DNA of 64,000 nt from Ascaris suum (taxonomy: Eukaryota; Nematoda; Chromadorea; Rhabditida; Ascarididae), in assembly GCA_013433145.1 (NCBI GenBank), contig CM024179.1, positions 4,698,501-4,762,500 on the forward strand, read 5' to 3'. Under the pieces are notes generated by a model. It made no database searches. It saw nothing but the letters and a program-made list of their open reading frames with translations, and had not been told where the DNA came from. Positions 12,007 through 26,000 of this stretch are shown in pieces. How positions within the stretch are numbered: position 1 is the stretch's first letter; each line of letters opens with the position of its first letter. A program made the translations under genes and the position numbers.

Positions 12007-15000
12007 GCGTGTGCGTAAGGGGGGGGGGGGAGGGTGCGACGGGTCTGGAATCCAGAGAACCAACCGCCACCTCTTGTCGGTAAGCCACCACGCCGATATT
12101 GGGAGACACCTTCCAAGAGGACTCTAAACTGTAACTAGCTTAATGCAAGAGGCATTGCAAATTACCCTCCTGAAATGGACGTTTCCGGACATGGGACCGG
12201 TTAGTATGGCATTAAAGAAAGCTGGCTTGCAAATTTTGTGCCATATCCGGTTCGATTAAGGACTCCAGAATACCAGGTGTTTTCTTGATCTTTCGCAACC
12301 ATGAAAAGGGGCGCATGGAGAGAGCCGGGGGAGAGAAAGAACGGAACGGGTGGCTGGCCTAATGAGCAGGTACGTCAATGTAGCTGAAATTTGCGTGATT
12401 TCATTAGGGACTGAATCTGAAGATCTTCGTCCGGATGTGTTTAACGCTGTTCCTTTTGACCTGGTTCCGCTGTGTTGTATACACACGCCAATGTCCCGTT
12501 CACTCTTGGGCTGAATTTGGAAGCTGTGTGTTATAGAATGAGCAATAGTAACTTCGATTTTTCTAAAACAGACAGCCTTTTTACACCCATGAAGTCACTC
12601 AGTCAATTTCTTCTGCACAGCGGCCTTGGTAAATCTCCTTAGTGAGTCTACTTCGGGAAAACGTACTCTTCGCAGACAGTCTAAACTTCTGGCGCTCTTC
12701 TTTTGCGGAAAAGTTGTTGACTGGTGACGAGGACAGCATCTGCTTCGGGACGAAACCGTACGTCCAGGAACCTTGGCGGTGAGGTGAATGGGATGTGTGA
12801 GGTGCTACTTGCCTGGATTAAATGGATTAAACGCTTTGATTACTGTCGAAATGTAGCAACAGACTATATCCATCATCTTCTCGCCATCGGTTCGGCGGTG
12901 AAAAAATTGCTCCTAAAAGTAGGCGACCACAAAACACATTCAGCTGCTGACGGCTATGAACCACACCTTATGGCTCAATTGCAGAAAGCCTGAAATATAG
13001 TACATCTTCATAGACTCCTCTGAGGACTATCCGGCGCAAGTGTTCGAAGTTCACCGCCAACGCTTCCCCCTCCCCACTGTGGAGGACCTCCTCGTGGGAC
13101 CCCGCGTTAACGTGGATCATGAATTTTGGCCGCGGGAGCTCCCGCGATCAAATAGTGCTCTGCCATCGCGGGTGCTCCGATGGTTTTCGTGAATTCTCTG
13201 TTATCAATTCTGTGAGTTCTGAGCAGTGAATTCTGCAGTCGCAGGCTGAAAAAAAAATTCTCTGTTAAGCCATAAAACACAGGGAAACTAGGTTATGCAG
13301 TGTATTGGAAGAGAAACGCTGGAAGGCAACGGCAACATGTGTCCTCAGAGAAACAACAGTTTATCGTAAAAGATGATAACAAGAAAATACGGCCACAGCC
13401 AAAAAGCATAACGGAAACCCCTCACATGAAGCGGAAGCATGTCTCGAATGAACGAAAACACTCAGAGAGCATCAAGCAGCTCTCTGCGATGTTGCGTTGA
13501 TGCAGACCTGTGTAATCGATACGGTGATCAAAGAAAAACTCACTGCTGCCGGGGTTCCACAGTTTGCTGTTTCATCTCCTCCTCGGAGATTTTGAGAACC
13601 CAGACCACCCGCGAGTGCGAAAAGCCCCCACACCCGCAGAGGCATGACTCACCACTTCAAATGGCGGGCCTGTGCGACGGACCTCTTTAAGGGCCCCTTC
13701 CCAAACACTACGGCGCATCGTACGAAATGTGCCAGTGGATCGGAGAAACGTGTGATGTGTGTAGTGATGTTGCTTTATGATTCCTGAGCAGCACGAGTTA
13801 TCATAAAATAGGAATTCTGCAAAAGTGCGATGAACCTGACACTGGATCCTTATCGCCACTTCCGCTTCTTCCAAAGCGATCATGATCGTTTGGGTAAATA
13901 ACCAAATTAATCGCAGTTTAACGTTTACATCATAAACGACCCATTATGCATATCAGTATTATGGGGAAGTCTCTCGTTGATTTGGACAATCTAGATGTTT
14001 GAATAGATCCGAGTTTCCCTAGTTCTCTCGCTGCCAGTAAATCATCGTGAACTGCATGCTGCATTCTCCGTGCCCAGCAGCGCAGATATCTGGAACACTG
14101 CCTTGAATCTTTCAGTATGTATGTTCAGTCCATTCTGAAATATTACACATCCTCTTGAATGGAAAACTTCCATATATTTCGAACGATTTTAATTTACCTG
14201 TACATTTCGTCTCGCATCCAGAATTTTTGTACTGTTAAATTGCATAAAGCTTGTTCCGGATTGGTTGGTTTCAGGCACATTCCCGTTTCGGAACTGCCTT
14301 GTCTCACCCTTCACAGAAACAACATTTCACCGTGTCAACAGTTATATAGCTGAATTGAGCAATTCGTTTACAGTCCGGCAAAAACACCGCAACATTTTAA
14401 CACTTATATCAGATGCTGTTTATTACACTTAAAAGTGGAGTCTATTCTCGCCACTGCAAGTTCACGATAAATGCGGGTACTTCGTCATTGCGCCCGTAAA
14501 GGGGAGTCATTGGTCACTACAGCAGCTTTCTGCAGTGACCACTACAAACCACGGAAAGGGCAGACTCTGCAGACTAATGCAAGCCAAGAAAAAGGAACGA
14601 GGCCTTCTCGTTCCACCCGTTAATAAAGAGCTGATCTTGTCTGAAAAAGTTATGCTACTGTCAAGCAAACCTGTTAGACCCTTAACTTTTTGTGAAACTC
14701 CTGGATGCACGTTACAATCATGCTCTTCACTAGTGCGCGTCCTATTCCACGCAACAATAGTTCCAACGTCGATCCAGGAATAACTTTCCAGCAACGCGAC
14801 TACCCCACCGGTCGCGTATTAAAATGCAGAACCCGAAAAGAGTGCTATCAGTCGCGGATATTAAACACCAGAATTTGCGAGTGACAAGTGAATAACACGT
14901 TCACAGAAGTTTGGAGACTTACAGGAAAGCATATATCACACACGTTACAACCAACACCACAAAGAGCGAAGCATTGCAAGATTATCCGCAACCTTAAACC

Positions 15001-15495
15001 GATATAGGGGACAGGAAATGTGCTAAAAATCAAAACCACATGGAGAGTTCCACAATATCAAAAAAGATGCCAAAATCAAAATTTCACAACAAGGAAACTC
15101 AGCCGAAACATCTTCACCGCATAATAAAAGCATCAAGCACGCAAAGTGAAAGTTGGGCACAAATCCGGCTCACATGACTGTAACCACGAAAAAAGTGGTA
15201 ATAATGCCATCAACACAAACGACGGACTGCTGAGGCCGACCGCAGTGACGTTCTGTGAAGGTCATCCTCCTTCCACAGGGAAATTCATCAGTCCGTGTAG
15301 TTGCCTAGAATCTGAAAGAGACCTAAGCAATGACCAGACACGACGACCGATCCTCCTCCCTCCCTCTGTTCAAAGTCATTGAACATTACATAAACAAATA
15401 CAATCAAAAATCAATGTCATAAGTATTGAGTTAGTGCTATTCAAGGCACAGTACTTCATACAGCAATGATGGCCAAACTTAACTGTATAAATCGC
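12007..15495. other. Repeat-rich intergenic stretch between two genes
   Basis: Long frames occur on both strands (plus 12724-12993, minus 13572-13883, plus 14535-14783) without splice structure linking them. Their dense, GC-richer composition differs from the AT-rich intronic background and suggests dispersed repeats, but I cannot name a family. A run of 13 G lies at about 12019-12031. No host gene is supported here. The segment separates the promoter side of the DAZ-like gene from the 3' end of the helical-protein gene. Confidence 0.4.
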
Positions 15496-18400
15496 CTAAG
15501 GAATAAGTGGTAAAAATATTGGAGTCACTAACACAGTCGACCAGAATTCCTCTGCACCTTCCTGTTCATCACTGCTTGTCGAATTCTGAATTCAACACGA
15601 ACATCAAGCTATTAAAAATACATATTAATAATAATCTGTTAGCACATGTCAATGTCTCATCAAGTCAGAATCGAATAGTGTTCTGAACAGACAACAAAGC
15701 AACCAAGCTAACAAGCTAGAATTATGAGCTAAAGTATTTCAGTGCACAGCAGGTGAATTCGTTCATAAAAGGTTATAAACTAATTACCCGTTACGAATTT
15801 TTGCTCTTCGACGTCTTGCACCACAAGGATGATTCGACTACATAAATACTGTACAAAACAGGAGATGGGATGTGAGAACAATTAGTTCGTACGTTTTTCG
15901 ATATGAAACAAAGAGAGATATATGCCTCGAGGGAAGTTGATGATATGCTAAAAGCCATAGTGCATATGGCCGAGAAACACCGACAACAAGCATCTGACAG
16001 AAAATGAGTGCTACATAATAGTTTGATCGTTCCTATCCAAGTAACCGGTCCAACGATCCCACGTATGTAAACTTACTGCAGCTGTATCTCTGCTAAAAAT
16101 TAAGTGCAATCACAAAGCGGATTAAAACGGACGGCAAAACTGCCGACCGAATTTCAATTTGAGTTCAGGAAAATTTCGACAGCCGAAAAGGTTATGGTAC
16201 ACATATAACACGACTAACAACACATCAGTCATTAGCGATCATGAAAGCATTAACGTCTAATCACAAAACCATCTAAATGCTCAATAAAATGCTTTAAAAC
16301 TTTGAAACAGAATTATCTGATGAAAACTGATGCGGTGGGTTAAAGAAAACTTTATGGACTTGTCGAACATTACCTCATGTAAACCAGCTGGAGATGGCAT
16401 CGGTGGTAGGGATCTGTTTGAAGCGCGCGACACTGATGGCTCGCAGGATCCCAACACTAACTGTGAAGATGGATCGTTCCTGAACACACACCATCCGTTC
16501 GCACGAACTTTATACATCGGACACTCAAGCTAACAATAATCATGCGCTAATATATTTTGATTTACAGAACTTCTCTTTGAAACTCATTAAAAGCAGAGGA
16601 AATTCCTGAAAGCTTCCCCTGCGTTGGTGGATAGCGTGAACATGAGCAAAAAGTGTTTATAAAATGAGTTATGAAAGAAAGCAAAGCACCACGTTTTTGA
16701 GAGCTCTCGAGTGGTGAAGAAAGCAAGGACCTCCACCACATGAAGGTGAACTGAGTTTTTTGCATTCGACGAGCCAACCCTCACCTAATGTTCTGGCGAA
16801 TTGCGTTATACAATATCACAGACAGTTCCCGTATAGCCATCCTTCTCTACCTTCTCCCCTTCCCACGTCACGTTCACCTCCACGTAAAAACCACCACATG
16901 CGTACTTACCACAAGCACAAGCACATGTGGACGCAAACGTGCACTCACACATATGGTAAACGACAGAACGATAAATGGTGATCGAAATGCCGATTCTGTC
17001 ATAAAAAAAGCACAAAAACATTGAAAAGAGATAAAGGAGAGGAAAGTTTTGCAAAACTTACATTTTACGAAGCTTGAGCTGCAGCTGCTCAAGCTCATCC
17101 GCTCCAAGGGAAGCTGCAAACGATAAATGCAGGAATGAAATTAGAGAATTTCAAAAATAAAATAAAGCATGAGGTCATTTACGAAAAACAGCTTATTTCA
17201 GTGCACTCTATGTACCTGTACAGCGAGCAATTTGCATAACTAATCAAGTTCCCGCAATTCTTTTAAAACCCTAAAGCATCCTTTCATACACTTCTGCAAA
17301 TTCCCGTTCGCGAAACGCATAATGGTGGGACTGTTCCATTGTGAATGTATTCAATAGTTTCAGGTCAAAAAGGTAGCGCCAGGGTTGCAAAATTTGGTGG
17401 ATATATTTTATGCATCCTGGTACGACACCTTCTTCTTCTCGAATCATTTCAGCAACTTTCAGTGACAGAAAAGCGTCCTCATTGGCCCTACAAATGAGGA
17501 TGCGCAGACCTAGTGATCCGTTATTTGGACCATTCGTCGCGTAACAGTGATGATGATATGGCTTGTAGCTATCATGAAGCAAAAATGCCTTTTCTACCTT
17601 TACTCTCCCTAACCCCAAAAGATTGCAGGATATTCGCAATCCGAAAGAAGGATGGCCTGGTATAGCCTTGAACTTCTTTTCTCATAATATAAAGTCACGG
17701 GAAGTGGGGAAGGTTTTCATTGTCTACCTCCGGATTGCATGTTTTAAAAACTCTTCTGGCCCCTTTTTATGGCTCGTTCCTCTTTCTCTTACCCTTCCTC
17801 TCCTCTCTTTGGGGAGCAATACAACCACTCGGCGTTGTATTCCTCTGGAACGACGATCAGCTTGCATACTATTCTGCTCACCTATCGAGTCTCACTCATG
17901 CTCTTCGTTTCGAGACAATGGAGGGAAGACATGACCCTTTTAATATGTTGCTGGTTTCTGCAGAGAAAGCATGTCAAATCGTGGTTCCCTTTGCTTTCCA
18001 AAATATGTAAGCGGAGCACCTTCTCTTGAGAGAGACAAAATGAGTTAACAAAAACGCATCATTTTGCTCAAACCAAGTTCTAACAGTGTTTTGATGCAAT
18101 AACTCCTCATTAACACCGCACTGATGCCACATTCGGAATGGTCGCACGAGAAGAAATTAGAAAAATGATAAAGAAACTGAATAAGTTGCAAAATTAAGAA
18201 AGGAAAACTCCATTCCTTATGAACCTACATATCAATTCCGAAGAATCTTTCGAATAAGCGGGTGTGCGGAGGGCCTTCTTATAGGAATTCCCACCAGCCA
18301 ACAATTCTCATTAGGTATTCACAAATATTCACAAGGACAAACTCTTCTCGCCTTGTCTTTGGTTGTACTTATACTCTGAAATGCGAAATCAGGCCGAATG

Positions 18401-21400
18401 CTCCTAATCCGTACCTGAATTATCTATGCACAAGTTACCTATTTTCTCAAGCGAACTGATATCGCATTCCAACGATTCGATCATAGCGAGGCACTTGGTG
18501 CGCCTGTTTTCAGTTGATTTCAATGCACAACTGCATTTCCGATATCTGCGATGCCACGGGGAGCTGCGTTGCAGGCTACGCCACTCATTCAATTGTTCCC
18601 ATAGAAATGGCGCTATTGTGGGATCGTTCAATTTCTATAATTATAGTTAGCATTCAGTAAATCCAAACTAACATGTTTCGAAATGAACAACGACGCAGAA
18701 CGACGGACTTGAAAAAATGGCATACCGGATTCAACCAACTCGGAAGCAAGACAACCGCATGCTTTCTCAAACTCGTTTCATTTCAGCAAACGGTTCACCT
18801 ACCTTCCGAACCACCATCTTTTTCCCACCTAGCTAAGTCAAGCTTGCAACTCCGTCTCTACGCTCTTGCAACCCTTCTCCGTTCTTTTTTCCTCATAAAC
18901 ACATTTCCTGGCCTCTTTCTTCTTTCACCAATGTACTTTTACCTCACCCTTTCTTCTACGCTTCCATTAAGGAAGCTGAGCATTAAGAAGTAAGCAGTAT
19001 CACCTTGACCTTCTTCGCGAATGAAATGAATTTTCTTTCATTGGACAGTTAGAAAGCCTTAAGCTGGCAGTAGATGTGTTAAGAAATAGGTTTAAAGAAC
19101 AACTCCACCTAGATAACAAAACAAACCCCGACATTCGAAAACGCAAATGAAATATCCAGAAATTAGATAATAGACATTTGTGACATACCAACTGAGTGTT
19201 GGCGTCGTTGGCGTTCACTCTGAAATGATCCAGCACGAGAGGCGTTCTATAAATAATCTCCATTTTACGCTTACTAGAATAACGAGGAAAAGCGAACAGA
19301 CAGGAGGGGGCGTTATTTCTGACACTCCAAAAATGCAAATTGGTGCGGAAATTAAAACATATAAAAGCAGGTTTGCGGAATGATCAGTGGAAACTCTGTC
19401 CCGGACATGAGAAATGAACTTGTGGTTTACTGTATCCGACGGAGACTTATGGAACTTAGAGACAAAGTGAAAGATCCGTTATAAAAATTGGTTTATACAT
19501 TGTATTTTGCTCGAAGTAAAGAAAATTCGTTCTAACGGATGCCGAATTGCGCTCGGAACATCCACCGCTTTATCTTCGTTGAAGAAATGAACGAAACGAG
19601 AAAAAAATCAAATACCCGAAGCAATGTGAATATCACAGTCGACTAGAAGAACTACAACACCTGCGATGTAAGCGAACGCTTCGTAGGAAAATTTATGCTC
19701 ATCACTGTAAGCAACAGTTAATCAGGGCCCCGCAAATCCTGGACTGTCCCAACAAAATTTTTTCGCGAATCAGCCTTATTTACTGCTTAATGAGGACAAC
19801 TCTCTCGCAAAAGTTAACCACAAGAAATCTCATCGATAAATGGGCGATTTTAGTGGGAAATGAAATTTTAAAGATGTGGCATAGATATCACAAGCACGCC
19901 TACCATCGGCTGTTCTCACAATCCCATTGAAGAATTGCAATTGTTCGTGGCCGCAACAAAAACTCTTCCTTCATTCTCGCCTTTATCTAGCAACTAATGT
20001 CGTGGTAACTGCTAGTTCATAGTCACGAAGAAAACAAGGAACTGAGCATATGAAAATGCACTTACTGTTGCACAACAGCGCGGTTGTAAAGGCGTCGATC
20101 GTAGAGAGTTCTGAATGCCATATCAACAAACGCACAAGACTGCCGCATACCCTCGAGGCGTTTCTGCATCGCAAGCAACTCTCTCAGCGAGCCTGCCCAA
20201 CATGTTTATTCAGAAGGCATTCGACTCAGCTTTTGCAATCATCGTTAAGTGCAAAAAACCATACTGATGAAGGAAAATCGCCAAAATGTGCACTGTTTAT
20301 TCCATTTTAAGGCATACTGCCAGAACATCCCAAGTGTTCTGGAACATTCTAAGGCATAATACCTGAGCCTTTCAAGACTTAACGTTGGAACCTCCCGGGT
20401 GTTCTGCAGTTGCGACACCGCCCGCACCATTGTGTAGATGCATCAAACAAACAAAAAAAAAAAAACAGGTTTCTACGTCACTGGTATCTCTTTTATTTAA
20501 AATTATTTGAACTAGACATATCGCCATGGTCGTTCCCTCTTCCCTCATAATCAGCAGCAATGCGCAAGTCCAAGTGTTTCGCACTTTACTTTTGCCATCC
20601 CACTTATGCAAAGCTAATTTCCGCAATAAACAACATCTACCTCGGCATCATTACAACATAAATTTTTTCACCTCAACCATCTTAAATTGCGAAACCTCAC
20701 TCACAGCAGAATAACGCATATAACAAATTTCCGCATAGCAAGGCCGACGTGGAAGGGTCGAATTTAAAGTTGAACGCCCAACTGAGATGATATGGCCGAA
20801 AGAATGGGCGATCAACAAAGCTGCAATCTACACTTGCTATTACCACAAACAGTGCACATCTTTCGACGACAAAAGCATGCGTACTCTAATTTAAGAACTT
20901 CAATGCGCTGTATGAGAATATCAGAGAGCTTAAGATCAGGCTGAATAGTGATTTAGTGGAAAAGAGGAAGACGAAAAAATCGGGCAGTGGAATAAAAGAG
21001 GAAGTGACGTTGTACGTTCTAATTTTGGAGATCTTTTTAGGCGAATGATATGCTTGAAAATCACATTAAAAGGCGGACTAAAAATACGGACAGTTCGGCG
21101 ATCCTGACGAAAGCAGTCTAATGTAGGCCAGTTAGGAAACCCGATCAAAGAGGTGAACCACGATTCAACTGGCAACCGCAGAAGGTCATAGAGAAGCAAT
21201 CACATAGGAAGCATTTGCTAATGCCTCTCATACCTACCCGCCCAGACCCTCTTATCACACCTCGTGTTTAACCAGCATGAACTTGTATTCGGAAGGATAC
21301 TCTTAAGTGTTTCTAAAAAAAACTTACGCTTGTTTTTTTCAACAAGTTTTTCAGCGGTCGCCTGCATCCGCATAAATTCTTCATCTTAAAGAGAGCTGAT

Positions 21401-23005
21401 TAACAAAGGCGCAAAAATAGAATTCCGTTTTGCAAAATGGTCTAACTTAAGAAATGCATAACGCTAAAAACAACGACGCATTTAAATGATTGGCTGGATC
21501 GGAGTGGACGAGAAACGATGGCCAGATCAGTCCGAACGTGAAGATTATCAACTAAAACGGAGTGGCTCGCGTGACCGCTTCTCGAATCCACGATCACACG
21601 GCCCCGTTCAGCCATGTAATTCAGTTCACCTAGTGTTCATTGTCTCAGCCAAGGTTACACTTCTCCACCTTGGGAGTTGACGCTTATTACAAGCACAGGT
21701 AAAAGACAGCATCACGCAAATACGTCTGGCAACCATCCGTTCTTGGAAATGGTTTAGGGGGGAAGAAAGATTAAAAACGAATTATAAACAACAAATATCC
21801 CTTGAATGGTCACACTGCTATAAAATTTTCAGAATGCTGAAAAGCAATAGAAAATTGATGTCATAGAAATTGATAAATAAGTTTACCTGGATCAGCAAGG
21901 AACTTCTTACACAATTTTGCGAACTCCTTTATATTCTTTGAAAATTTTAACGACTCCCTCCCACTCGCTGTTGCGATACCATGATTTTTTGTCTTCATCG
22001 CTTCACTCTATATCACAGCAATACTCCTTAAAGTACCTGTATGAACTACGTTCAAAAGCAGAGGGAGGGACGATAACATCGTGAGGTCCACCGTATAAGC
22101 AAACGAAATTTTTATGGTCATGAAATAATATCAGTCGGTTAGTCAAAGGAAACTTCAGCTAAAGACATTTTCTTGTGCCACATGTGATCGAGAACGGAAA
22201 AAATAACTGACACGATTCACATGGAAACTGATCGGTCCGAATGAAAACGACATAAGCCCAACCAGTGAACCTACCCCCGTCCCTCCCAAAAAGGAACAAG
22301 CTTTACTACGTTTTTCGTGGCTGGAAACTTGAGATTACCGGGTGAATGGAAAATATATTCCCACAGATGATATAAGGCCCTCAACAAACTTCAAACATAA
22401 ATCCACAAGAGACGTCAGCATATATCAGCGTTGTAGTAATTTATAAAAGCGTATTGAAACCGAATGTAGGAATGCGGTAGACAGTAAATCCCATCCCGGG
22501 TGAGTTAAAGCCTGTCGTGAAGAAAGCGAAATTGCGGTCATATGCTGACGACAGAAAAGAAAGCAACAAACAGGGTTAAGAGTCCCGATGTATGTGAAAT
22601 AAAAGTTACAAGCAGTACAGGTCTTTCGCAACACCAACAATGTTAAAGCAGCAAATAGAACAACGACAATTACAAGAAACGAGAAGATTCGCGGGCGGGT
22701 TGTGTGAAGGGAGCGATGCACACTATGGGCGCAATAAAGCTTTACCAACCGACACTGTGTCAATTATGGCAGGTTTGATATAACGAACTTCAGTACAAAT
22801 ATTTTCACGAGAAACGAGGTGCAGGACGATTGCGCTTCTGCCGACCACCAGGTTATCTGAAGAATGACAAACCAGCACTGCCCGACGCGGGCCGGTTTAA
22901 ATATATTTACGGCAAATCGTTATCCTTGGGTCGTCGATACTTCCTTATTTATGCCCTTCAACTTCTCTTCTGTACTCGAAACTGCTCGACATCTTCAGCA
23001 GTAGG

Positions 23006-23063
<58 letters not shown>

Positions 23064-26000
23064 CATAATAAATAAACTGGCCTGACTCGAAGAGGGTTCG
23101 TCCGCTTCTGCCTCTCCTTCCCTCAACCAACCTGTACCAACCTCCTGGATGGTTCGTCCGAAGTCTGCTCAAGGCTCGGGAACACCGCAGCACTGTGATC
23201 GCCCGACATCTCAAATTTGGGCAATCAAACCTTAATGTGCTTTCAAATGGTATGAAAACGTGACATCACCAAGAAACGAACACAAGAATATCATAGAACA
23301 TGACGTGAGGTAGCTGGGGTAGCTTTCTGCTGTTGCATTAACAAAGAGATGCGATCTATAGTAAAGAGATTGCCAAGCGTCAATACTATTGGCAACCAAC
23401 GATGATAAGCAAATTGAGAAAAGAAATTCATGGACAAAACAGTAAAGACCGAATAATTGTGTGCCATTCTCTGTTCCGGTCTTCGCCGATATTCCATAAC
23501 AGGTTTATCGGATCACCTAAACCTACCCGTCACATCTTCCGTTGAGAATCTTATAGAATTGAGGATGGTTTTATTATTTTAAATCGAACTAGTCTGACAA
23601 ACAGTTCGTGCCGGAATGCACTTTTTTTCAAAAAAAAGCGGCGGGAAATCATTTCGAAGCATTGAGACGATTTTGTTGAATCAGTTTCCTGCGGCGATGT
23701 CCTCGAATGCTCATATTGTACGTCGTCTTTAAGGTGCGAGTTGGTGATGTTGGAGGACAAGCAGCTGGCTAATATGGTGGGGCTACTCACCAGCCGGATT
23801 GTGATCGTCGCACATTCCTGCTTTGGAACTTTCTATGTGTGGAGCTGTAAGCAGGTCATTCTTGAGTATCGCTTTTAATTTTGATATTATTTAGCCTCAA
23901 CTCAATGCGTTTCTGATCAATTGCCGGAACATGGAATTCGTCATCTTGTGCTATCTATATTTGAATGCTTTCAAGGGAAATCTACTTCAGCATAGATATG
24001 CAAGTATCAAACCAGCATTCTTTAGCATGATGTGACCTTCAGAGGAATTACTGAAGTGACTAACCGAATAGGCAGTTTGGACGAGATGAGTTCTGAAGTT
24101 ACGGAGTTCGATTGTGTTTGGTCATGGGAATGTAATTCGTTGCACTGATTTGTGAATTTAGAGGAGTGCTCGGATGACAATGGTTTTTAGGAGCCGCGAC
24201 TGCTCATTGGATGTCATTCAATGTCAGTTTGTGATGTTTGTTGGGATTCGTCTGAAACTTATCTGCTTTCGTGTTCATCACTCGACCAGAGCACGCGTTG
24301 TTTTGCTCCTTGTGCAACAACGGTATATGTACACAAAGGAAGAAAATATAAAGCGTATCTTGTATTATATAATCCAGTTTCAGTTCGTTGTATTATATAA
24401 TCCCTTGTATTATATAGTCCAGCTTCAGTTAAATTGATTTATAATCAAAAACATCGATTTTCAGAACCCTTTGTCGTCTTTACCCGAGACATACTGGGAA
24501 TCAACTAAGTGTGCTTGTTTTCACGTACTAAGAAAAATATTTCATGAAAGGCAACGAACAGTTTGCAACGTTGCACTCGATTCATCGTCGTAAGTTGTAT
24601 CCTCGCTCCTCTTAATTCGAGTAGTCACTTCTCAAAGAAAACAAAATAACTCTGCATAAAATAGCTCTCACCACCTCTTCGCAACAACGACCTCTCCACA
24701 TTTTGCTAATTTCGCCTCCAAGTAAAAGTAGTTACACCTGAGTTATGAGTCCAGAAGCAATCCTCATAAATGAAAGCGCAAGGTCGGCAGCTAATGCGAC
24801 CTTTCTCGAAGCACGGAATTCATATTCACATGCGTTTCGTCCACCAAAATGCAAGATCATACATGCCACCGAAAAATTCACCAGCAACCCATTCAACTGG
24901 CAGTGAAGAAGACGAGATTCTTCATCGTTTGACCCTTATTCTTACCAAGCAAGACCGTTTCGCTCATTTTTATTCTTAGCATGTAATAAACAGCAACACA
25001 GCACAATGCAAAGGCATGCTGGACGGGGAATGGGAGGGCTGGGGGAGAAGGAGGTAGGAGAAGACATGATCTCTAATGCAAAGGCCACAGTGAAACTTCG
25101 AATCAATCCATAATCCAAAATTGTAGCTGCACCACATTTGTGCGTGTAGTAAAGTGTGTAACACTGAGGTCATATACAAACTCCAATGGTAAACATCAGC
25201 AGCACCCAACCCCTTCTTATTATGTTTAAATGATACGTTCAGTCCCTCCCATATGTGCATTCAGCAATTGTAAATAAAAGATAGACGAAATCAAATGATC
25301 TCTAGTGACCAACCACGGCGGGCCAAACGCAAAATCGAAACATACGACTGCACTTAAGCAGAGAACACCAGAATGTAGAGGCAAATGAAACACCACATTG
25401 GCACCATTCAGCAACGAAGGTCTTTTTGAAGAGTTCAGAAATGAACTGACAGCATATGCTGCTTTCTCTTAGTAGCATAAGGAAAAGCGATGTCGGAGAT
25501 CAATATCGTCCATCCGTTTTATTGGATCAATGCCTTTAGTGCAATGCCCTCTCGCTGCGAAAAATGTGTGAAGAAATGCATAACACAATATGCATAACAC
25601 CTGGAATAAATGAAACAGAGCGTACAAAAAGAAACGAGTGTCAAGCATAATCAAAGAATAGTAAACACACAGGAAAAGAGAACAACTATAAATGGTCAGC
25701 AGAATGGCATCAAACATATAATGAAACATCCAAAAGTCACAGTATAAGAAGATCATGTGCAGGCCTTCGGTGGTATACCCGTATCTATTACCGGTTAAGT
25801 AAATGACTGTAGTACTGAACAACATTTTTCATCGACAACACTTAAGTAACAGGAGCTCAAACATGATAGCCATCAATCAACAAACTAATTATGGGCTCGG
25901 GGGATACGATGACCTCATATATCAATAACCAAAATCGGGCTCATGAAAAGATTACCGAAAACCACACGAGTGCGTGCCAATATTATCAAATCGAAGTCAA

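Noticed and set aside
17793..17881. Extra exon candidate between the ninth and tenth exons of the helical-protein gene
   Set aside because: The donor (GTAAGAG) is good and the frame is open, but the acceptor is purine-rich and the exon end phase does not fit the next exon.
18673..18993. Plus-strand frame of 106 codons
   Set aside because: It lies opposite an intron flanking a solid minus-strand exon. Its pyrimidine-rich composition (Leu, Phe, Ser, Thr) is what antisense or low-complexity sequence gives.
22830..23214. Ile-Tyr repeat proteins read through the TA tract on both strands
   Set aside because: The (IY)n stretch is only the translation of the microsatellite.
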